NCBI RefSeq assembly: GCF_000716435.1
Contig: NZ_JNWO01000022.1
Span: 1-64,000, forward strand
Direction of reading: 5' to 3'
Length of the DNA: 64,000 nucleotides
Origin: Streptomyces xylophagus
GTDB taxonomy: Bacteria > Actinomycetota > Actinomycetes > Streptomycetales > Streptomycetaceae
Position numbers and translations under genes: made by a program. The notes under the pieces were generated by a model. It was not told the origin of the DNA, made no database searches, and saw only the letters and a program-made list of their open reading frames with translations. Positions within the stretch are counted from its first letter, which is position 1. Each line of letters starts with the position of its first letter. Of the stretch, positions 49,080 through 58,793 are shown piece by piece.

Positions 49080-50354
49080 ATGCGGCGTGGCATAGCGGCC
49101 ACCGCGCTGGTGGCGTCCCTCGCCCTCGCGGCGACGGCCTGCGGCAGCAGCGACAGTGACAGCGGCAAGTCGGACGGGCCGGTCACCATCACCTGGTGGG
49201 ACACCTCCAACGCCACCAATGAGGCACCGACGTACAAGGCCCTCGTCGCCAAGTTCGAGGCGGCCAACAAGAACATCAAGGTCAAGTACGTCAACGTGCC
49301 CTTCGACCAGGCGCAGAACAAGTTCGACACCGCCGCCGGCTCCAAGGGCGCCCCGGACGTGCTGCGTTCGGAGGTCGGCTGGACCCCCGCCTTCGCGAAG
49401 AAGGGCTACTTCCTGCCGCTCGACGGCACCGAAGCCCTCGCGGACCAGGCCAAGTTCAAGTCGAACCTGATCACGCAGGCCCAGTACGAGGGCAAGACGT
49501 ACGGCGTGCCGCTGGTCACCGACACCCTCGCCCTCGTCTACAACAAGGCGCTCTTCGCGCAGGCCGGCATCACCGCCGCGCCCACCACCTGGGACGAGTT
49601 GAAGGCCGACGCCGCGAAGATCAAGGCCAAGGCCAAGGTCGACGGCTACTGGGGCTCCACCCAGGCCTACTACGCGCAGACCTTCCTCTACGGTGAGGGC
49701 ACCGACACCGTCGACGCCTCCGCCAAGAAGATCACCGTGGACTCCGCCGCCGCGAAGAAGGCCTACGGCACCTGGCTGAGCCTCTTCTCCGGCACCGGCC
49801 TGCACAAGGCCGACACCACCGCCGACGCCTACGCCCACATCCAGGACGCGTTCGTCACCGGCAAGGTCGCCGCGATCATCCAGGGCCCCTGGGAGATCAC
49901 GAACTTCTACAAGGGCTCGGCCTTCAAGGACAAGTCCAACCTCGGCATCGCGCAGATCCCGGCCGGCTCCACCGGCAAGTCCGGTGCCCCGACCGGCGGT
50001 CACAACCTCTCGGTCTACGCCGGCTCGGACTCCGCGCACCAGAAGGCGTCCCTGAAGTTCCTGAACTTCATGACCTCGGCCGCCTCCCAGTCGACGATCG
50101 CGCTGAAGAACTCGACGCTGCCGACCCGGGACGACGCCTACACCGCCGCCGTCAAGGCCGACCCGGGCATCGCCGGCTTCCAGAGCGTCCTCGGCGCCGC
50201 CCAGCCGCGCCCGGCGCTCGCCGAGTACAGCTCGCTGTGGGGCCCGCTGGACACCGAACTGCCCAAGGTCGCCGGTGGCAAGGAGTCCCTCGACAAGGGC
50301 CTGAGCAACGCCGAGCTGGCGATCGCCAAGCTGGTCCCGGACTTCAGCAAGTAG
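49080..50354 (+). CDS. malE: Maltose/maltodextrin ABC transporter substrate-binding lipoprotein
   Basis: A 424-residue type 1 extracellular solute-binding protein. Its lipoprotein signal ends in ALAATAC with Cys21 as the lipidated residue. The mature part has two lobes with VTITWWDTSNATNEAPTYK, GVPLVTDTLALVYNKALFA and AAIIQGPWEITNF, typical of maltose-binding proteins. It captures maltodextrin outside the membrane for MalFG. ATG 49080 has AAGGAG 5 nt upstream. It is the first gene of malEFG, divergent from malR. No ATPase gene follows; Streptomyces use the shared MsiK ATPase. Confidence 0.94.
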   Translation: MRRGIAATALVASLALAATACGSSDSDSGKSDGPVTITWWDTSNATNEAPTYKALVAKFEAANKNIKVKYVNVPFDQAQNKFDTAAGSKGAPDVLRSEVGWTPAFAKKGYFLPLDGTEALADQAKFKSNLITQAQYEGKTYGVPLVTDTLALVYNKALFAQAGITAAPTTWDELKADAAKIKAKAKVDGYWGSTQAYYAQTFLYGEGTDTVDASAKKITVDSAAAKKAYGTWLSLFSGTGLHKADTTADAYAHIQDAFVTGKVAAIIQGPWEITNFYKGSAFKDKSNLGIAQIPAGSTGKSGAPTGGHNLSVYAGSDSAHQKASLKFLNFMTSAASQSTIALKNSTLPTRDDAYTAAVKADPGIAGFQSVLGAAQPRPALAEYSSLWGPLDTELPKVAGGKESLDKGLSNAELAIAKLVPDFSK

Positions 50355-50481
50355 CCATGAGTGGCCGCCGGATCTGCCAGCGAGAGCGTGGGGGGACAGA
50401 TCCGGCGGCCATCGGCCTGCGCCGCCGTAGGCCTCGAACTTGCCGTACCCGCTTGAACTTCCAGAAGGTGTCGAACGAACC

Positions 50482-51486
50482 ATGACAGTCGCCATCGACC
50501 GCGCGACCGGCAAGCGCCACGGTGACCGCGCACCCCGACCCGGCCCCGGCGGGCGCCTCAGGCGCGGCTACCAGAAGCACTGGTACGCGTACGCGATGAT
50601 CATCCCCGTGGTCGTCGTGCTCGGCGTCCTCGTGCTCTACCCCCTGGCGTACGGCCTCTACCTGACGCTCACCGACGCCAACAGCCTCAACACCGCGCGC
50701 ACGATCGGCGTCAACCACATCGACGCCACCTACAAGTTCATCGGGCTCGACAACTACAAGGACATCCTGTTCGGCCCGACGTCGTACGACCGCTTCTGGT
50801 CGCACTTCATCTGGACGATCGTCTGGACCGCGCTCTGTGTCGCCCTCCACTACACGGTCGGACTCGCGCTCGCCCTGCTGCTCAACCAGAAGCTGCGCGC
50901 CCGCACCTTCTACCGGCTGATCCTCATCCTGCCGTGGGCCGTCCCCACCTTCGTCACGGTCTTCGGCTGGCGCTTCATGCTCGCCGACGGCGGCATCATC
51001 AACTCCGCGCTGCACAGCCTGCATCTGCCCCAACCGGACTGGCTGGAGAGCACGTTCTGGCAGCGGTTCGCCGCCATCATGGTCAACACCTGGTGCGGTG
51101 TGCCCTTCATGATGGTCTCGCTGCTCGGCGGCCTCCAGTCCATCGACACCTCGCTCTACGAGGCCGCCGAGATGGACGGCGCGAGCCCCTGGCAGCGCTT
51201 CCGCTACGTCACCCTGCCGGGCCTGAGGTCGGTCAGCTCCACCGTCGTACTCCTCGGCATCATCTGGACGTTCAACCAGTTCGCCGTGATCTTCCTGCTG
51301 TTCGGCAACACCGCCCCCGACGCGCAGATCCTCGTCACCTGGTCGTACTTCCTCGGCTTCGGCCAACAGCCGCGCGACTTCGCCCAGTCGGCCGCCTACG
51401 GCATCCTGCTGCTGGCCATCCTGATCGTCTTCACCTCCTTCTACCGCCGCTGGCTGAACCGCAATGACCAACAGCTCGCGATCTGA
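50482..51486 (+). CDS. malF: Maltose ABC transporter permease MalF
   Basis: A 334-residue permease with six transmembrane segments and the EAA loop EAAEMDGASPWQRFRYVTLP near residues 230-250 that contacts the ATPase. The N-terminal tail is basic. It forms a heterodimer with MalG and works with MalE and probably MsiK to import maltodextrin. ATG 50482 has AGAAGG upstream. It starts 127 bp after malE. Confidence 0.93.
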   Translation: MTVAIDRATGKRHGDRAPRPGPGGRLRRGYQKHWYAYAMIIPVVVVLGVLVLYPLAYGLYLTLTDANSLNTARTIGVNHIDATYKFIGLDNYKDILFGPTSYDRFWSHFIWTIVWTALCVALHYTVGLALALLLNQKLRARTFYRLILILPWAVPTFVTVFGWRFMLADGGIINSALHSLHLPQPDWLESTFWQRFAAIMVNTWCGVPFMMVSLLGGLQSIDTSLYEAAEMDGASPWQRFRYVTLPGLRSVSSTVVLLGIIWTFNQFAVIFLLFGNTAPDAQILVTWSYFLGFGQQPRDFAQSAAYGILLLAILIVFTSFYRRWLNRNDQQLAI

Positions 51487-51499
51487 GGCAGGAGTCCCC

Positions 51500-52366
51500 A
51501 TGAGCACCACGACCACACCGCAACGGACCCGCCGCCGGGGCGAGTTGAGCCGAGCAGGCTCCCTCACCTCCCACGGCATCCTGATCGTCGCGAGCCTGAT
51601 CGCCCTCTTCCCGATCGCCTGGCTGGTCTTCCTCTCCCTCGGCCCGGACTCGGACGACTACCTCCACCCGGCCGGCATCTGGAAGAAGATGACGTTCGGC
51701 AACTACTCGTTCGTCCTCCAACACACCGAGTTCTTCGACTGGTTGAAGAGTTCGCTGATCGTCTCGCTCGGCACCACGGTCATCGGCGTCACCATCGCGG
51801 CCACCACCGGCTACGCCGTCTCGCGCATGCGCTTCCCCGGCTACCGGAAGTTCATGTGGGTGCTGCTGGTCACCCAGATGTTCCCGATAGCGGTACTCAT
51901 CGTGCCGATGTACCAGATTCTGGCCGACCTCCAGCTCATCGACAGCTACCTTGGTCTCATCCTCGTCTACTGCTCCACTGCGGTGCCCTACTGCGCCTGG
52001 CTGCTCAAGGGCTACTTCGACACGATCTCGTTCGAGATCGACGAGGCCGGACGCGTCGACGGGCTGAACCCCTTCGGCACGTTCGCGCGACTGATCCTGC
52101 CGCTCGCCAAGCCGGGTCTGGCGGTCGCCGCGTTCTACAGCTTCCTCACGGCCTTCGGCGAGGTCGCGTTCGCCTCGACGTTCATGCTGTCCGACACGAA
52201 GTACACGTTCGCGGTCGGGCTTCAGACCTTCGTCAGCGAACACGACGCACAACGCAACCTGATGGCGGCGACGGCGGTGTTGATCGCGATACCCGTGGCC
52301 GCGTTCTTCTACCTGGTGCAGAAGAACTTGGTCAGCGGCCTGACGTCAGGCGGAACCAAGGGATAG
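51500..52366 (+). CDS. malG: Maltose ABC transporter permease MalG
   Basis: A 288-residue permease with six transmembrane segments and the EAA motif EIDEAGRVDGLNPFGTFARL near residues 180-200. ATG 51500 has GCAGGAG about 6 nt upstream and follows malF by 13 bp, so the two are co-translated. A GC-rich repeat follows at 52376 and probably separates the operon from the alpha-glucosidase gene, at least partly. Confidence 0.93.
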   Translation: MSTTTTPQRTRRRGELSRAGSLTSHGILIVASLIALFPIAWLVFLSLGPDSDDYLHPAGIWKKMTFGNYSFVLQHTEFFDWLKSSLIVSLGTTVIGVTIAATTGYAVSRMRFPGYRKFMWVLLVTQMFPIAVLIVPMYQILADLQLIDSYLGLILVYCSTAVPYCAWLLKGYFDTISFEIDEAGRVDGLNPFGTFARLILPLAKPGLAVAAFYSFLTAFGEVAFASTFMLSDTKYTFAVGLQTFVSEHDAQRNLMAATAVLIAIPVAAFFYLVQKNLVSGLTSGGTKG

Positions 52367-52375
52367 ATCGCCGGT

Positions 52376-52435
52376 GACGGGGGCGCCCCAAAGGGGCGCG
52401 GGGAACTGCGCGCCCAGCCCCCACGAAGCCGCACC
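52376..52435 (+). repeat. Streptomyces GC-rich intergenic repeat, inverted copy
   Basis: GGGGCGCGGGGAACTGCGCG and CCCAGCCCCC, the reverse complement in part of the block at 44823-44870. It lies 10 bp after malG, with a GGGGCGCCCC-AAA-GGGGCGC hairpin at its start that can end malEFG transcription. Confidence 0.75.
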
Positions 52436-52538
52436 CAAAACTCGAGGCGGCCGTGACGTCCATCCGACCCCGCTGACCTCACGGCCGCCTCGTCACCAAC
52501 TCCCCACAACCAGACCCCCGTTACGTACCAAGGACGCC

Positions 52539-54275
52539 ATGACCCAGCAGCACTCGGCCATCGCCCCGGCACCGAAAACCCCCGCCCAAGCCAAGCGCGG
52601 CGACTGGTGGAGGGACGCGGTGATCTACCAGGTCTATCCGCGCAGTTTCGCCGACAGCAACGGCGACGGTATGGGCGACCTGGAGGGCGTACGCGGCCGC
52701 CTCCCGTATCTGCGTGACCTCGGCATCGACGCCGTCTGGCTCAGCCCGTTCTACGCCTCCCCGCAGGCGGACGCGGGCTACGACGTCGCCGACTACCGTG
52801 CCGTGGACCCCATGTTCGGCAACCTGCTCGACGCCGACGCGCTGATCCGTGACGCCCACGGACTCGGCCTGCGCATCATCGTCGACCTCGTCCCGAACCA
52901 CTCCTCGGACCAACACGAGTGGTTCAAGCGGGCGTTGCGCGAAGGCCCCGGCTCGCCGCTGCGGGAGCGCTACCACTTCCGCCCAGGAAAGGGCGAGCAC
53001 GGCGAACTCCCGCCCAACGACTGGGAGTCCATCTTCGGCGGCCCGGCCTGGACGCGGGTCACCGAACCGGACGGCTCGCCGGGGGAGTGGTACCTGCACC
53101 TCTTCGCCCCCGAGCAGCCGGACTTCAACTGGGAACACCCGGCGGTCGGCGACGAGTTCCGCTCGATCCTCCGCTTCTGGCTGGACATCGGCGTCGACGG
53201 TTTCCGGATCGACGTGGCCCACGGCCTCGTCAAGGCGGAGGGGCTGCCCGACCTCGGCTCGCACGACCAACTCAAGCTCCTGGGCAACGATGTCATGCCG
53301 TTCTTCGACCAGGACGGCGTGCACGACGTGTACCGCCAGTGGCGCACGGTCCTGGACGAGTACGCGGGCAATAAGTTGGGGCCTGAAGGGCCTTCCTTGG
53401 AAGGGCGGGGGCGGGAGACGGGCGGGCGTATCTTCGTGGCCGAGGCATGGACGCCCACCGTGGAGCGGACGGCCAACTACGTCCGTCCCGACGAACTCCA
53501 CCAGGCCTTCAACTTCCAGTACCTGTCGACCGATTGGGACGCCGAGGAGCTCCGTACGGTCATCGACCGGACGCTGGAAGCCATGCGTCCGGTCGGCGCC
53601 CCGGCCACCTGGGTCCTCTCCAACCACGACGTCACCCGGCACGCCACCCGCTTCGCCAACCCGCCCGGCCTCGGCACCCAGATCCGCACGGCCGGGGACC
53701 GGGAGCTGGGCCTGCGCCGGGCCCGCGCGGCCTCGCTGCTGATGCTGGCGCTGCCCGGCTCGGCGTACGTCTACCAGGGCGAGGAACTGGGCCTGCCCGA
53801 CGTCGTCGACCTTCCGGACGAAGTCCGCCAGGACCCCGCCTACTTCAGGGGCGCGGGCCAGGACGGCTTCCGTGACGGGTGCCGGGTGCCGATCCCGTGG
53901 ACGCGCGAGGGCTCGTCGTACGGCTTCGGGAACGGCGGGAGTTGGCTGCCGCAGCCGGACGGCTGGGGCGAGTTGAGCATCGAGGCGCAGACCGGGGCAG
54001 CCGGCTCGACGCTCGAGCTGTACCGCGCCGCGCTCGCCGCCCGCCGTAACCAGCCCGACCTCGGCGCGGGCGACTCGGTGGAGTGGCTGCGGGCGCCCGA
54101 GGGCGTACTCGCCTTCCGGCGTGGGGAGTTCGTGTGTGTCGCGAACACCAGTGGGGAGTCGGTGACGACGTCGGCGTACGGCCGTCTCCTGCTCGCCAGC
54201 GGTGAGGTGACCGAGGCGGACGGCGAGGCGAAGCTGCCGGCCGACACGACGGTCTGGTGGACCACCACCCCGTAG
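52539..54275 (+). CDS. aglA: Alpha-glucosidase (GH13)
   Basis: A 578-residue intracellular GH13 enzyme, oligo-1,6-glucosidase/alpha-glucosidase group, that hydrolyses imported maltodextrins. Catalytic triad: Asp in GFRIDVAHG (about 225), Glu in VAEAWT (about 302), Asp in VLSNHDVTR (about 364). VYQVYPRSF-type start (VIYQVYPRSFADSNGDGMGD) and DLVPNHSS are also present. No signal peptide. ATG 52539 has CAAGGA upstream. It follows malEFG after a terminator-like repeat, so it may have its own promoter or partial readthrough. The symbol is by homology to Streptomyces maltose clusters. Confidence 0.88.
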   Translation: MTQQHSAIAPAPKTPAQAKRGDWWRDAVIYQVYPRSFADSNGDGMGDLEGVRGRLPYLRDLGIDAVWLSPFYASPQADAGYDVADYRAVDPMFGNLLDADALIRDAHGLGLRIIVDLVPNHSSDQHEWFKRALREGPGSPLRERYHFRPGKGEHGELPPNDWESIFGGPAWTRVTEPDGSPGEWYLHLFAPEQPDFNWEHPAVGDEFRSILRFWLDIGVDGFRIDVAHGLVKAEGLPDLGSHDQLKLLGNDVMPFFDQDGVHDVYRQWRTVLDEYAGNKLGPEGPSLEGRGRETGGRIFVAEAWTPTVERTANYVRPDELHQAFNFQYLSTDWDAEELRTVIDRTLEAMRPVGAPATWVLSNHDVTRHATRFANPPGLGTQIRTAGDRELGLRRARAASLLMLALPGSAYVYQGEELGLPDVVDLPDEVRQDPAYFRGAGQDGFRDGCRVPIPWTREGSSYGFGNGGSWLPQPDGWGELSIEAQTGAAGSTLELYRAALAARRNQPDLGAGDSVEWLRAPEGVLAFRRGEFVCVANTSGESVTTSAYGRLLLASGEVTEADGEAKLPADTTVWWTTTP

Positions 54276-54285
54276 CGCGAAAGTT

Positions 54286-54375
54286 CTTGCATCAACTTCA
54301 CACGGCCCGCTGCCCTTTTGGGCGGCGGGCCTTTAACATCTGGCCACCGCAAGATTTCCATCGCATTTCAGCAAG
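54286..54375. promoter_or_regulatory. Amylase upstream region with CTTGCA/GCAAG boxes
   Basis: CTTGCA at 54286-54291 and GCAAG at 54349-54353 and 54371-54375 flank a terminator and precede the amylase start at 54403. They resemble the boxes before malE and are candidate MalR sites. Confidence 0.5.
54304..54334 (+). terminator. Terminator after the alpha-glucosidase gene
   Basis: GGCCCGC and GCCC pair with GGGC and GCGGGCC around a TTTT loop, followed by TTT. It is located 29 nt after the stop codon. Confidence 0.8.
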
Positions 54376-54402
54376 AACCTTCAACGGAGAAGGAACCCCC
54401 AC

Positions 54403-55779
54403 ATGGCCAGCAGCAGATCACTTGCAGGAGCCTTCGCCCTCGCCGCCGCGACGGCCGTCCTGGTGCCCGGCACCGCACATGCCTCCCCACCCGGCACCAA
54501 GGACGTCACCGCGGTCCTCTTCGAGTGGAACTTCGCCTCGGTCGCCAAGGAGTGCACCAACACCCTCGGCCCGGCCGGTTACGGCTACGTCCAGGTCTCC
54601 CCGCCCGCCGAGCACATACAGGGCTCGCAGTGGTGGACGTCGTACCAGCCGGTGAGTTACAAGATCGCCGGGCGGCTCGGCGACGCGACCGCCTTCCAGA
54701 ACATGATCAGCACCTGCCACACGGCGGGCGTGAAGGTCGTCGTCGACACCGTCATCAACCACATGTCGGCGGGCAGCGGCACCGGCACCGGCGGTTCGTC
54801 GTACACGAAGTACAACTACCCCGGCCTGTACTCCTCGTACGACATGGACGACTGCACGTCGCTGGTCAGCGACTACACCAACCGCGCCAACGTCCAGAAC
54901 TGCGAACTCGTCGGCCTGGCCGACCTGGACACCGGCGAGGAGTACGTCCGCGCCACCATCGCCGGCTACATGAACACCCTCCTCGGCTACGGCGCCGACG
55001 GCTTCCGCATCGACGCGGCCAAGCACATACCGGCGACCGACCTCGCGAACATCAAGACGCGCCTGAGCAACCCCTCCGTGTACTGGAAGCAGGAGGTCAT
55101 CTACGGCGCCGGCGAGGCCGTCCAGCCCACCGAGTACACCGGCAACGGCGACGTCCAGGAGTTCCGCTACGCCTACGACCTCAAGCGCGTCTTCAACAAC
55201 GAGAACCTCGCCTACCTGAAGAACTACGGCGAGGGCTGGGGCTACATGAGCAGCTCGGTCGCCGGAGTCTTCGTCGACAACCACGACACCGAGCGCAACG
55301 GCAGCACGTTGAACTACAAGGACGGCGCCAACTACACGCTGGCCAACGTCTTCATGCTCGCCTACCCCTACGGCGCCCCGGACATCAACTCCGGCTACGA
55401 GTGGTCGGACGCGGACGCCGGACCGCCCAACAACGGTGCGGTGACCGCCTGTTGGCAGGACGGCTGGAAGTGCCAGCACGCCTGGCCGGAGATCAAGTCC
55501 ATGGTGGCCTTCCGCAACGCGACGAGCGGCCAGTCCCTCACCAACTGGTGGGACGACGGCAACGACGCGATCGCGTTCGGCCGGGGCAGCAAGGGCTATG
55601 TGGCCATCAACCACGAGTCCAGCTCGCTGACGCAGACGTACCAGACGTCGATGGCCGCGGGCACGTACTGCAACGTCCAGAACAGCACGACGGTGACCGT
55701 GAACTCCAGCGGGCAGTTCACGGCCACCTTGGGCTCCAACACGGCACTGGCGATCTACACGGGCAAGACGTCCTGCTGA
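54403..55779 (+). CDS. aml: Secreted alpha-amylase (GH13)
   Basis: A 458-residue extracellular alpha-amylase (EC 3.2.1.1) that cuts internal alpha-1,4 links of starch. Signal peptide (about 1-27, ending GTAHA). Region I DTVINH, region [11 protein letters not shown] with nucleophile Asp204, region III with Glu238 in YGAGEAVQ, region [11 protein letters not shown] with Asp295. A beta-sandwich C domain follows; no starch-binding domain. The length suits the Streptomyces amylases without CBM20. ATG 54403 has GAGAAGGA upstream. Expression is probably under MalR through the CTTGCA boxes. Confidence 0.93.
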   Translation: MASSRSLAGAFALAAATAVLVPGTAHASPPGTKDVTAVLFEWNFASVAKECTNTLGPAGYGYVQVSPPAEHIQGSQWWTSYQPVSYKIAGRLGDATAFQNMISTCHTAGVKVVVDTVINHMSAGSGTGTGGSSYTKYNYPGLYSSYDMDDCTSLVSDYTNRANVQNCELVGLADLDTGEEYVRATIAGYMNTLLGYGADGFRIDAAKHIPATDLANIKTRLSNPSVYWKQEVIYGAGEAVQPTEYTGNGDVQEFRYAYDLKRVFNNENLAYLKNYGEGWGYMSSSVAGVFVDNHDTERNGSTLNYKDGANYTLANVFMLAYPYGAPDINSGYEWSDADAGPPNNGAVTACWQDGWKCQHAWPEIKSMVAFRNATSGQSLTNWWDDGNDAIAFGRGSKGYVAINHESSSLTQTYQTSMAAGTYCNVQNSTTVTVNSSGQFTATLGSNTALAIYTGKTSC

Positions 55780-55782
55780 CCG

Positions 55783-56385
55783 TCAGGAAGTGATCGTGAT
55801 GTGCCTCGCCAGCGCGGTGACGGACAGGTCGCCGTGGTCGACCCACTGGGGGAAGGCCAGCGTCTTGTGCTGAGTGGAGCCGGGCGGGGTGATCTCCAGG
55901 AAGGAGGCACGCACCGCGCCCGACGTGCCCGTGTTGGCGTGGGTCCAGGCGACGACGGCCTCGGCGCTCTGCCCGTCCTTGAGGATGAGAGTCTTCTTGC
56001 CGGGGTTGTGCGCGTACCAGGTGTTGCCCCAGTGGGTGTGGGTCGTGAGCTTCTTGTGCGCGGAGTTCTCCAGGCCGAGGCCGGGGTAGCCGCGCAGCGC
56101 GCATGTCTTGCCGCTCAGGTTGCGCAGCGTGATGACGACACCCTGGTGGTTCATGCCGCCCGCGAGCCGGCGGCCGAAGCCGGCCTTGAGCGCGGCGGCG
56201 GAGCAGGTCGGCGTCGCCCTCGCGGCGCTCGTGGTGGTCGCGGCGTTGGCGGTGGTCGCCCAGGCCGCCAGCCCCAGCCCGGCGACGGCGGCCAGACCGA
56301 TGACCGTACGCCCGAAGCGTCGGTCGGCGCGGTGCCGGGGCTTGGTGGTGCCGGGCCGGCCGGTGGTGTTCAGGTCCTCGTTCAC
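55783..56385 (-). CDS. DUF4232 family secreted protein
   Basis: A 200-residue exported protein. A basic N-terminus is followed by a hydrophobic signal (VIGLAAVAGLGLAAWATTANA) and then a DUF4232 domain with paired cysteines (PTCSAAALKAGFG and GKTCALRGYPGLGL), typical of actinobacterial secreted proteins of unknown function. GTG 56385 is the likely start; a longer frame exists. It sits between two amylase genes on the opposite strand to the first, with only 3 bp between its stop and that of the amylase. No function can be inferred. Confidence 0.8.
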   Translation of the reverse strand: MNEDLNTTGRPGTTKPRHRADRRFGRTVIGLAAVAGLGLAAWATTANAATTTSAARATPTCSAAALKAGFGRRLAGGMNHQGVVITLRNLSGKTCALRGYPGLGLENSAHKKLTTHTHWGNTWYAHNPGKKTLILKDGQSAEAVVAWTHANTGTSGAVRASFLEITPPGSTQHKTLAFPQWVDHGDLSVTALARHITITS

Positions 56386-56522
56386 GGTGATGGTGCTCCC
56401 ACTCCTGCTCCGCGGCGCGGGCCGCTGTGTGCGCCCCGCGCCCTCCTTTGGTGTCGTGCACTGAGTCCGATGCGCGCTACCGCGGATTTGTTCGGAGAAA
56501 TGCGCAGGAGATCGAGAGAGAG

Positions 56523-58601
56523 CTACTTCCAGGTGTCGCTCGCCGTGTAACCCGACGCCGTTCCCGTCGTGTACGAGCGGTTCGTGCCGGACTCCCAGGT
56601 CACGGTCCCAGCGCTGTCCTTCTTGATGTACTTGTACGTGAAGGTCGTGCTCTTGGGGACGATGACGAGCTTGCTCCACGTCGGGTACGACTCCGACGAC
56701 AGCGGGATCGCGTCGCTCGTGTTCCATGAGCCGAGCGACGCGACGGAGCCGACGACGTAGACGTTGGTGCCGTAGTCGGTGGTCGCGTACTCGTTGAAGG
56801 TGACGTCGGTGGAGTCACTGTCCGCCACGTTCCAGGAGTTGTTGAGTGACACCGCCGAAGTGGTCGTCGTGGCCGACCTGTTGGCGTTCGACTCCCACGT
56901 GACGTTTCCGGACGAGTCCTTCTTGATGTACTTGAACGTGAAGGACGTGTTGGTCGGCACGCTCACCGCCCCGGACCAGACCGGGTACCCGGACGACGAC
57001 AGCGCGACCGCCTTCGACGTGTCCCAGGCACCGAGCGCGTCGATGGAGCCGACGACGTAGACGCTCGTGCCGGACGATGTGGACGCGTACTCGTTGAAGG
57101 TCGCGGTCACCGTGGAACCGGACGAACCGCCGCCCGTGTCGTCGCAGCCGACCGTGCAGGTGTAGGAGGAGTTGTAGAAGGCGATGGCGCTCTTCGCCGG
57201 GATGGTGAGGGACGCGCTGCCGCCCGAGACCGTCACCGTGGACGCGCCACCGTCGACGACATTCGAGTACGTGCCGTCGGCCATGCCCGTGGTGAAGCTG
57301 TAAGTCGCCGACGAGGAACCGTTGTTGAGGGCGAAGAACCCCGCTCCGCTACGGCCGAAGCCGATCACGCTCGACGACTTGGTCTGCCAGTTGGAGACCG
57401 CCGCCGTGTCCACCGCGTTGTGCCAGGCCACCATGCCGACGACCCCGGTGTCCCGGTCCAGGCAGTACCAACTGCCGCTGGAGCAGTCTGTGTTGCTGAC
57501 GAAGCCGGAGGAGTTCGGCGGGGCCTGGTCGCTCTGGGTCCACTCCCAGCTGGCGTAGACCGTCGGGGTGGACCACTTGTAGGCGAGCTGGAAGAGGTTG
57601 GCGAGCTTGTAGGTGTCGCCGTCCTTGTAGCTCATGTGGAGGCCGTTGCGTTCGGTGTCGTGGTTGGTCACGAAGGACACCGAGTTGGCGGCCGGGAGGA
57701 CGCCGCTGCTCTCCAGGGACGACAGGTCGCTCACGTTCCCCTGGAAGGCCGACTTCATCTTGCTCGCGTAGGTGAAGTCGAGGACGTCACCGGAGGCGTA
57801 GTAGTCGCTGGGCTGCGGGGTCGAGCCCGGGTAGATCTCCTGGAAGACGTACGGCGCGCTGCCCGACGTCGTGTTGGTCAGCTTGCCCTCGATCGCCGCG
57901 AGGTCGGTCTCGGGGATGTGCTTGGCCGCGTCGACCCGGAACCCGTCGACACCGAGGGCGAGTTGCTTGTTCAGGAAGTTCGCGATGCCCGCGCGGACCG
58001 TGTCCGAACCGGTCTTCAGGTCGGGCAGGCCCAGGAGTTCGCAGTTCTGGACCTGGGTGAGGTTCGAGTAGTCCTGGATGGTCAGGTCGGACGTGGGGCA
58101 GTCCGCGGAGGTGTGGTAGTCGGCGGGGTCCCAGTCGGGGGTGTCGTACTTGCTGGTGATCGTCGTGCCGTTGTAGCCGGTGCCGGTCTGCGCGGCCGTG
58201 TGGTTGATCACCGCGTCCGTGTAGATCTTCACGCCCGCCGTGTGGCACGCGGACACCATGCTCGCGAACTGGGTCGCCGTACCGAAACGGCTGTTCAGGT
58301 TGTACGAGTACGGCTGGTAGACGTCCCACCAGTAGTAGTTGGTCTGCTTCAACGACTCGGCCGGCGGTGCCACCTGGACCGCGCCGTAACCGGCCGGGCC
58401 CAGCACGTTCGTGCACTCCGAGGCGATGGACGCCCAGTTCCACTCCCAGAGGTTGGCGATGACGTCGCCCTTGGCGGAGGTGTCCGCGTGGGCGGTGGCG
58501 GCGGGGAGCGCGATGACTCCCGCCAGGGCGAGGGCGCCGGCGGCCACGGCACTTGCCGCGCGCCTGACGGCACCCGGCGGTCGGTATCTGCTTCTGCTCA
58601 T
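56523..58601 (-). CDS. Secreted alpha-amylase with two C-terminal CBM20 starch-binding domains
   Basis: A 692-residue extracellular amylase. Signal peptide to about residue 39 (ending TAHAD). The GH13 catalytic domain has AVINHTA, GFRVDAAKH, VFQEIYPG and FVTNHDTER as its four regions, then a C domain to about 490. Two tandem CBM20 domains follow (about 503-597 and 605-692), each with a GTSVYVVGSIDALGAW-type or GTNVYVVGSVASLGSW-type start and a W...YKYIKKDS strand, joined by short linkers. Two CBM20 copies should raise avidity for raw starch. ATG 58601 has GGAG 6 nt upstream. It is divergent from the amylopullulanase gene and probably shares its MalR control. Confidence 0.93.
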   Translation of the reverse strand: MSRSRYRPPGAVRRAASAVAAGALALAGVIALPAATAHADTSAKGDVIANLWEWNWASIASECTNVLGPAGYGAVQVAPPAESLKQTNYYWWDVYQPYSYNLNSRFGTATQFASMVSACHTAGVKIYTDAVINHTAAQTGTGYNGTTITSKYDTPDWDPADYHTSADCPTSDLTIQDYSNLTQVQNCELLGLPDLKTGSDTVRAGIANFLNKQLALGVDGFRVDAAKHIPETDLAAIEGKLTNTTSGSAPYVFQEIYPGSTPQPSDYYASGDVLDFTYASKMKSAFQGNVSDLSSLESSGVLPAANSVSFVTNHDTERNGLHMSYKDGDTYKLANLFQLAYKWSTPTVYASWEWTQSDQAPPNSSGFVSNTDCSSGSWYCLDRDTGVVGMVAWHNAVDTAAVSNWQTKSSSVIGFGRSGAGFFALNNGSSSATYSFTTGMADGTYSNVVDGGASTVTVSGGSASLTIPAKSAIAFYNSSYTCTVGCDDTGGGSSGSTVTATFNEYASTSSGTSVYVVGSIDALGAWDTSKAVALSSSGYPVWSGAVSVPTNTSFTFKYIKKDSSGNVTWESNANRSATTTTSAVSLNNSWNVADSDSTDVTFNEYATTDYGTNVYVVGSVASLGSWNTSDAIPLSSESYPTWSKLVIVPKSTTFTYKYIKKDSAGTVTWESGTNRSYTTGTASGYTASDTWK

Positions 58602-58711
58602 CTGCGGCTCCGGAAGGGGGGATTCGGGTTTCAACAACTGGTGAGCGTGGGCCAGTTGAGAAGGGCACGTCAAGGTTGCGGTTGAAAGTTCTTTCTGTGA
58701 CTTTCAGGTCT

Positions 58712-58742
58712 CTTGCTGCAACCCTTGCGTCGGCGATACGGT
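58712..58742. promoter_or_regulatory. Amylopullulanase promoter with overlapping CTTGC box
   Basis: -35 TTGCTG (58713-58718) and -10 TACGGT (58737-58742) with an 18-bp spacer. CTTGCTGCAAC overlaps the -35 box and a second CTTGC follows at 58724. This is an ideal place for MalR repression. Confidence 0.6.
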
Positions 58743-58793
58743 CACGCCGGGGTCGGACCCGAACTGAGCCGTAATCGCAAGGAGTTCACGCCT

